From positions 992,001 to 1,056,000 of the forward strand of contig QANY01009406.1 of assembly GCA_003255025.1 (NCBI GenBank): DNA of 64,000 bases, given 5' to 3'. Every line of letters starts with the position of its first letter. Positions within the stretch are counted from its first letter, which is position 1. The notes under the pieces were generated by a model. It searched no databases and had not been told where the DNA came from. It worked only from the letters and a program-made list of their open reading frames with translations. The position numbers and the translations under genes were made by a program. Below are positions 57,957-64,000 of the stretch, piece by piece. The stretch is from Datisca glomerata. Taxonomy: Eukaryota; Streptophyta; Magnoliopsida; Cucurbitales; Datiscaceae.

Positions 57957-58149
57957 TGATGAATGATGAAGAATGATGAATAAATCAGTATATTCAGTAT
58001 ATGGAACTATGTACAGAGCCTACTTATAGGCTTATAATAGCGTATAGTACAAGATCTAAAATGCAGTACAAGATGTAGTACAATGTCAATATGGTCAAGC
58101 AATCAGTCTAATACACGTGTGTCTCTGTATATAAAACTACTAAATACCT

Positions 58150-58285
58150 AAAGGTATAGAAATTTTTACATGTCAATTCAATTCAGTGTTCCTGTAGCTA
58201 TTTCCAAGGGGAAAATGGAACTTTTTTCTGAACTTCTGATACTCTGACAGAATTCAGCTTCTAATGTACGTTTGTTTTAAAGTTT
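58150..58285 (+). pseudogene. Partial DCAF13 duplicate, right part (intron 15 to intron 16)
   Basis: AAAGGTA...TTTACATGT-AATTCAAT and TTCCAAGGGGAAAATGGAA match the end of intron 15 and start of exon 16 of DCAF13 (44605-44670). GACAGAATTCAGCTTCTAAT then matches intron 16 (44861-44880). Most of exon 16 is deleted. This is the continuation of 51215-51560 beyond the copia insertion. Confidence 0.8.
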
Positions 58286-58289
58286 ACGA

Positions 58290-58700
58290 GAAATTATTAA
58301 GACTATCTGCCATAATGTGACCGTCAATCGTGTTCATTGGATTATAAAATTAACGATTAAGATCTGTTCTTATTTAAAAAGAAATAAATAAAAAAAGTTT
58401 ACCTTTTCGATTTCCATTTAAACAGATCAAAACCGTTCAAATATGAATCAACGAATCAAAATTAAAGGATGCGATAGACCCAATAATTTCTTGAAGTTTA
58501 CCCCCTTGTGAGTCTAGCCTATCAAACGCAAACATGATAGACGCCGGCATATTATTTTTGTAAAAAGTAGTTCATCAACATGTTATGAATGTGCTATGTA
58601 TTTATACATATATGTATACACTTACGATGAAGACAATTATTTAAGCATTCATAATTAATTATATTTTTGTCATGACTTCAGTTTGAAAGATTTTCAAATA
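58290..58700. other. AT-rich intergenic DNA, no gene seen
   Basis: No coding or repeat signal recognised. Confidence 0.4.
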
Positions 58701-58714
58701 GGAAACCATCATAA

Positions 58715-59160
58715 TAGTTTTTTGGGTAATACAGTTTTACCTCCGACAGTTTAGGGTAGTTTTTATCTTAGACCATCCACTTTAAAAATTGGCAGAGTAG
58801 ACCCTACAGTTACATTTTACATTCAAGTTAGACCTTCTGTAGCACCTCTGTTTAAAATTAATAATGGTCCATCACGGTTTGCCTACGTGATATTACATGG
58901 CAAGTAGTTTAACGCCACATCATCTTTTTAATTTACCCAACTGCCATGTGGGATGAATTATCCAAAATACCCTTAATTCCCCCATTTTCTTAGTTCTTCG
59001 TCCTCCCTCATTTGCAAACAGAGTTCTTCGTTTGACCTTATTTTTTGCAGAGTTCTTCTTCTTCCTCCACTCCATTTTTGCAGAGTTCATCTTCCTCTTT
59101 GTCGCGAGCAAACCCGAGTTCTTCTTCATCTTCGTCTGCGAGCAGACCCGAGCAGTAGCG
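58715..59160 (+). other. Transposon-leader-like sequence before the GRF fragment
   Basis: Sequence such as CAGTTTTACCTCCGACAGTT and TAGACCCTACAGTTACA, followed by a CTTCTTCTTC-type leader (58980-59150), is of the kind found at the ends and leaders of plant Mutator-like elements. No inverted partner was found downstream. The minus-strand open frame at 58920-59129 is a low-complexity artefact. Confidence 0.35.
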
Positions 59161-59487
59161 TCTTCGAGATTTAGGGTAAATTTTTTAGTTTGAGATTAGG
59201 GGAAATGTTTGCTAATTTCTCATACTATTTTATGTTGCATTTCAAGTAAGAATAAATTTAGGTGAAAATCAGCTGTTGGGTTTATAAGTTTAGGTGAAAA
59301 TAAATAGTTTGGGTTATAATTTCTCATACTGATTTCTGCTTTTGCAAGATGAATTTTGTCCTATTTTTTTTAGTGTTTAGTGCTTCTGAATCTGCATATC
59401 ATACTTTATTTGGGGTTATAAATGTACTAGATTATTGGTATTACTTCTTCAACCTCAACGATATTCATTTCACATGGACACCGATGA

Positions 59488-59583
59488 CTACCACTATGCT
59501 ATTGTGGAGTTGCTGCTCAGATCAGAACATCGTGGACACAAGCAAACCCAGGGAGGAAAGTTTTTGGTTGTTATGCATACTTG
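59488..59583 (+). pseudogene. GRF-type zinc finger exon
   Basis: One frame reads PLCYCGVAAQIRTSWTQANP followed by GRKVFGCY. That is the full zf-GRF signature (C-x-C-G-x(4)-I/V-x-T-S-x-T-x2-N-P-G-R-x-F-x-x-C). It ends at TTG|GTGAGC, a good splice donor. An in-frame stop (59485-59487) precedes it while an ATG lies one frame off (59484), suggesting a frameshift. In plants this finger is common in small proteins carried by or derived from Mutator-like elements. A diverged second exon near 59680-59760 may follow. Confidence 0.65.
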
Positions 59584-59769
59584 GTGAGCCTATGCTATAA
59601 TATTTTACGGTTCTACCGAACGTTTGGAATATCTATCTAATATTGTATTGTTTTACTGTTATGGTGGGGATGATTCAGGTTATGGATATTTTACTTAGTC
59701 CAAAGATGATTTACCAAATTCAAATGAAAGGATTAAGCTTCTGAAGAAAAATATGAAATTTTTGAATGA

Positions 59770-60600
59770 ACAATATCAATTTAAAATGAAGAGGATGTGT
59801 TGCTTCTAGTATTATCATGGCTTGTAATTGTGTTTATGTCATTAATAGGATGCCTCAAAGAAGATGTTAGTGGTGATTTATGTAAATTAGGCTAAAGTTT
59901 ATCTGTTTATCTAGGTGTGTTCATGACATTATGTAGTTCCGAACTTATTTGATACTATTTTGATGTAACTGATGCCACAATATTGATTAACTATGAATAG
60001 GCATTTCTACTTATTTGGTACTTCAATTATGAATGAACATCAATTATGAATGAGCATTAATTATGAATGAGCATTTTTAATGGAATTATGATCCCATTAA
60101 TCCTAAGGTGATTGATTATGAATGGGCATTTTAGTCTTCTAAAATTGGCATGAGTGCCAAAGAACCTTCAAATTGCATAGAGCATTTAGAAGGTTCAATT
60201 GTCCATCATGAAGTGAACTTTCAGTTTTAGTCATCCATCATCTTGTTTCTACTATCTATTACATACAAAAATACATCCAAACGAAGCTAAAATCATATAT
60301 AAAAAATAAGTTCTGATTATAAAAAACCAAATATATCTTAAAACATCCTAAAAAGAGTTTACAAAAACATCCAGCAACACCTATATCAACATATTAGCAT
60401 CCCACGAAAGAATCCCAGCACCTATTAACATGCCCAAATCACCCTTATTAACATCACAACACCCATATCAATGTAAAAGCCTAATCCATCACAAAAAAAC
60501 AACACCAAAACCTATTAACATCCACTAAAAAGGTATCGAGCAGCATAAAATAGAATCACAAACATTAACCAGTTTACATTTCAAAAGCATAGAAGAGAAT
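59770..60600. other. No gene seen; short direct repeats
   Basis: CAATTATGAATGAGCATT-type units repeat at 60025-60090 and 60116-60135. Several ACATCCA and CACCTATTAACAT motifs recur on 60340-60530. No domain recognised. Confidence 0.4.
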
Positions 60601-61079
60601 CAGAAAATAGATTCCATTCCAACAACACCTTTACCCCTTCCTTGACCACTCCTAGTAGCAAACAAAATTGCTTACGTGGAGGGTTGACTTCCAATAGCAA
60701 CAGTAACAAAACTGATTGCTTGAGTTCCAGCAACATTGCTTGCTTTAGATGGAATCTGAAAAGATAAAGTATTATAAAAATCAAATATATATTGAAATGA
60801 ACATAAACAAAACATATTACATGTAGAGTAGAAGCTTACTCTGAATCGCATGAACCTCTTTTCACCCCTATTGAGGCCTATAATAGTGTTCTTCATTCTT
60901 GGGCCACTATATAACATACTTAACACTTCCCACTGCAAAAAACAAAGGAACTGTCTTCATGCTATATATTACATCCTATGTCATAAGACACTGACAGAAT
61001 ATATAGGTTCCAAACCTAAAAAGGGTAGCAAGCCCTTTCTTGAAATCCATCATTGTACACCTACACAACATATTATTGT

Positions 61080-61420
61080 CTACATAGTTCAAGATAAGTA
61101 TACCATTCTATATTTAAGTCTCGAAATAACTTAATTCTTAGAATGAAGATCACTTTTTCAAAGTCTTTGATATTATAAATTCAGACAAACGTAGTTTTAT
61201 CGGTGACATTTCATTCTATATCATTCTTGATGATAAAATGTCATCTACATAAAACACCAAGAAAATCATTATATTTCCTTCCTTTCTCTTGTACTGACAT
61301 GCCTCATTATGATCTTGATCAAAATCAACATAATGATCAACATAATGTTCTAAGTCTTTAATGCATGCTTAAGTCCATAACTGGACTAATGCATCATGTA
61401 TATCATAATTTTCTCCCTTG
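61080..61420 (-). pseudogene. Copia reverse transcriptase fragment (YVDD region)
   Basis: On minus an open stretch reads DFDQDHNEACQYKRKEGN, then IMIFLVFYVDDIL, with the catalytic YVDD, followed by KDFEKVIFIL after stops. Family form: ...PCVYKK...V-V-F-L-V-L-Y-V-D-D-I-L... This belongs to a different copia copy from the one at 51.6-58.1 kb. Ends undefined. Confidence 0.8.
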
Positions 61421-61780
61421 GGAAAATGCCAACAAATAGTACCAAGTAATGCAACACAACCAATGAAGACACAGAAATATGAGATAGCAATTATCAAATA
61501 AAACAGTGGCTTCATCAAAGTAACGACAGTCTCAATCATTTTCAACAAATCATGATAGACAGGAAGATCAATATTTCAATTATCAAGATTCTTTGTAATT
61601 TGTCATTTTATAATCATTGTACTGGTTGTCGAATAATTAGACAACTATTTATGCTTTTTACTATTCTTAGTCAAAAGTAGACAAAAGTAAGCATGTGGAA
61701 TATTTTTACTTTTGTAGAATATAATAGTTTAGGTAAGTGATGAGTTTCTGATAAACTCTATTTTCCTTAGCTATAAATAA

Positions 61781-61790
61781 GTAGCCTCTC
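61781..61790 (+). promoter_or_regulatory. TATA box on the plus strand within the pararetrovirus region
   Basis: CTATAAATAA, followed by a leader-like stretch. It points opposite to the viral coding fragments. It could be the viral promoter in a rearranged, inverted piece or an unrelated element. Confidence 0.35.
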
Positions 61791-63750
61791 CCATTTATAA
61801 ATCAGAACTCATTTTACAAATCTTACTATTTGAAAAATAAAGTATTTGGGGAAAGGAAGCCTCAATTGGTGAGGGCTTGTAAACCTCTAAAAATAAATTG
61901 AAACATTGTTGTAAATCAAATGGAAAAAGTTCTAAGGTAAGATCATGAATGGACCACCATTTTAAGAACCAATTTGAAAAATCAATTTTGAAAGTGTTAT
62001 CAAAATCTAAAAACCAAAAGTGAGAGAAAACACTATTTTATGTAAGAAAATCTTGTGTCATGCATCAATATAGTCAAAATAATTATATTGTTTTGGAACT
62101 TGAAGGATGGATTCTCAAATCCTCCATAGTTATGATTATGAGGATAGAGAAAGAATGATATATGATTCTTTTCTCAGAATTTCTGATTGAGATAATTTTT
62201 ATGGATTCTGTTTCTAAGAGAACTGATCAGGTTTCTGAAGCTGTGCTTCAATTTTTCCCAATTTTATTTCTTCTTGTAAAACCCCCAATTGTTTCTCTTT
62301 GCAACAGATTGTATTTATGGATTTGAAAACAGAATTCTTTTTTAAAAATTTTCAAATTCTCATTGTGAGGAAAAGAAAGAAATTTAAATTTAAGAGGTTC
62401 ATCCGTGGGATAAATAATTATTCCATCATACTCTGTTGTGAAAGGATACAACAAACAAATGAATGGTAATCTTAAAATTATTTTATCTATCATATTCTTT
62501 ATTAAGACAAATGATATTTTGAAACACACATTATTATCTTGAAAAATATGAACTTTGGAGATTTCAGAATTAATATATATTCGGGTACCATTGGCAGAAG
62601 ACAGAGACTCTGAAGTACTTCAGAGGAACTAGTCCTTCATGCATACAATTCAAATCTACTTCTGAATCAATAAGAGTCATTGTTGTAAAATCAAAATCTT
62701 GAATGATTATTCTATCCATTATGTGTCATTTTTTGATTTTGATGTGATTGAGGATTTGGATAAATTGTTCATCATTGTCTTGCTAGTTAATAGGTTCTTC
62801 AACTTCATTATAAAAAAGTAGTAATTTACTAAGTTCACTCAATTATTGTTTATTAATTAGATTTTCTATTTTTAAAAGGTTTAATTTTTCTTTTATTTAT
62901 GTGTTAGATTCTTTTAATTCTTTTATTTCAATCTTAAAATTTTTAATTTCTTTTTGAAATTCCTGTAAGGTAACTTCCTTTTCTTTTCCTTTTACCTTAT
63001 TGAATTTTTCAATGGTTTGTGAAAAAATTGCGGTATTATTATTATTAGATTTAGTATTTTTTTTCTTCAGAATTACATTTTTAAGTCTTTCAAGGTATTC
63101 TCATTTTAGCTCTGGATTTTCAATTTTACAGATTAAATCTAAAAAAAGGGTTTCTTGTTCTTTATTTTTATTTAAGACATTAAATTTTTTACAACAACTA
63201 TCATTACACCCATAGTGATGTTAGGAGAATCACTGTCAGAACTTGAGGATTTATGGGTTTCATATTCTCCTAAATATTCACTATCATTTTCATAATAATC
63301 TACTGTTTCTAAGATTTTAAACAATTCATACTTATCTTCTTCAAAAAAATTTAATTGGTTAATTTTCTTCTTAATTTGGAAGGTATTATAAAGATGACAT
63401 TTCTCGCCACATTTGAAATACTTAATATTACTTTTATCAAATTTTTTAGTAAACCTTTTTCTGGAATAATTTTTATTCCTAGAGAAATGTTTATCAAAAT
63501 TTTTATTCTTAGAAAAGTTTTGGTAAAAACTTTTATTTTTATGTTTGTGGTAATTTTTCCTATAGGGCTTGAGACCTTATAGGGTTTAAGTAGGAATTTT
63601 TTCTATTTTTCTGAAAAAGGGCAATAGAGGGTAGACCATATTATTCACAAAAGTTTCCTAACTCATATTTAGCAGCTTTACTTTCTTTTTTAATCTTTTT
63701 GTTGATTTTCATGTCAACACACATTTTTAATCCTTCCTTTTTTATTATAA

Positions 63751-63794
63751 TAATTATTGTTCCATAAGTTAGACTATCATAATCTATATTACCT
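63751..63794 (+). repeat. 44-bp direct repeat, copy 1
   Basis: TAATTATTGTTCCATAAGTT and the next 24 bp recur, identical, at 63952-63995, within the coat-protein part of the pararetrovirus remnant. Confidence 0.9.
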
Positions 63795-63951
63795 AGGTAA
63801 TTACTAAGGAATGTTCTTATTTTGTGTGCAAATAGATTGGGTAATCCATTAATAAATTTTTCTTTCTAAAATGGTTGATTACTATCATCCCTTGACATAA
63901 CTCTAGATAAAAATATATTTTTATACCAATTAAAGTCACTTTGTATTATAG

Positions 63952-63995
63952 TAATTATTGTTCCATAAGTTAGACTATCATAATCTATATTACCT
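63952..63995 (+). repeat. 44-bp direct repeat, copy 2
   Basis: Second copy of 63751-63794; the similarity runs to the end of the window, so the duplication is probably longer. Confidence 0.9.
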
Positions 63996-64000
63996 TGGTC

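Larger units (their letters stand above)
51569..58140 (-). mobile_element. Copia retrotransposon (minus strand), inside the DCAF13 duplicate
   Basis: Similar ends face each other: 51569-51700 and 57957-58135 share GATGAATAAAT-AGTATAT, CTTATAATAGCGT-TAGTACAAGAT and GCAGTACAAGATGTAGTACA. These are the LTRs. On minus, a perfect primer site TGGTATCAGAGC (57945-57956) adjoins the right, i.e. 5', LTR. Domains follow in copia order towards the left: protease, integrase, RT, RNase H. Two later insertions split it (53969-54905 and 55609-56650). All domains are frameshifted. Confidence 0.88.
61600..64000 (-). mobile_element. Endogenous pararetrovirus (Caulimoviridae) remnant, runs off the window
   Basis: Minus-strand segments show, in caulimovirid order, a coat-protein part (63100-64000, with the G-L-P-x-L-F-A and L-T-Y-G-x-I-I blocks) and a CCHC-knuckle-like site (63379-63422) with two ligand residues replaced. 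An aspartic protease follows (62250-62720), in which the D-T/S-G triad has lost its Gly (62660-62668). No RT was found; the part left of 62250 is unreadable. Stops and frameshifts interrupt all parts. Genus not determined. Confidence 0.7.

Noticed and set aside
60581..60938. Minus-strand open frames with a SQPST-like stretch
   Set aside because: Faint resemblance to Ser/Gly-rich transposase tails only. Too little to annotate as a gene.

Overview
This is nuclear DNA of a flowering plant, almost certainly a eudicot. It is AT-rich, has spliced genes with GT-AG introns, carries a cotton-E6-like cell-wall protein gene, and is packed with plant-type transposons (copia, LINE, Mutator-like, hAT, Helitron), an endogenous caulimovirid fragment and a piece of mitochondrial DNA. 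I could not place it in a genus. No CRISPR array, operon, tRNA or rRNA gene was seen.

Four genes look intact. (1) An E6-like secreted protein on + at 8970-9746, single exon, 258 aa. (2) RPN1 on + at 26531-36634, the 26S proteasome base subunit, 25 exons, 896 aa. (3) The SOF1/DCAF13 WD40 nucleolar protein on + at 39506-45139, 17 exons, 452 aa. (4) An intronless F-box protein on - at 48912-50009, 365 aa. For RPN1 and DCAF13 I assembled exons by hand from splice sites and reading-frame continuity. Both come out in frame from ATG to stop.

Layout. 1-8.4 kb: decayed LINE, a copia protease scrap, and several copies of a copia-type LTR in both orientations. 8.4-10.4 kb: the E6-like gene. 10.4-14.4 kb: RNase H pseudogene, a strand-asymmetric GC-rich array and an hAT-type element. 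14.4-22.6 kb: a decayed large Mutator-like element with a DUF1985-type gene on + and a transposase on -, interrupted by a second Mutator-like element that has about 280-bp inverted ends and a perfect 9-bp target duplication. 22.6-26.5 kb: AT-rich DNA and an hAT-type element just upstream of RPN1. 26.5-45.1 kb: the two housekeeping genes. RPN1 intron 11 holds a Helitron-like insertion and intron 3 is of the rare GC-AG class. 45.1-58.3 kb: duplication debris of the DCAF13/F-box neighbourhood, an organelle-derived segment containing the 5' end of mitochondrial rps4, the intact F-box gene, and a partial intron-containing DCAF13 copy split by a copia element. That copia element is itself hit by two later insertions. 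58.7-61.4 kb: GRF-zinc-finger and copia fragments. 61.6-64 kb: endogenous pararetrovirus remnant.

The genes do not form a functional cluster. RPN1 (protein turnover), DCAF13/SOF1 (18S rRNA processing) and the F-box protein (ubiquitin ligase adaptor) are independently expressed neighbours. I found no convincing new biological system. The most informative content is the insertion stratigraphy (nested elements with readable target duplications) and the broken segmental duplication of DCAF13.
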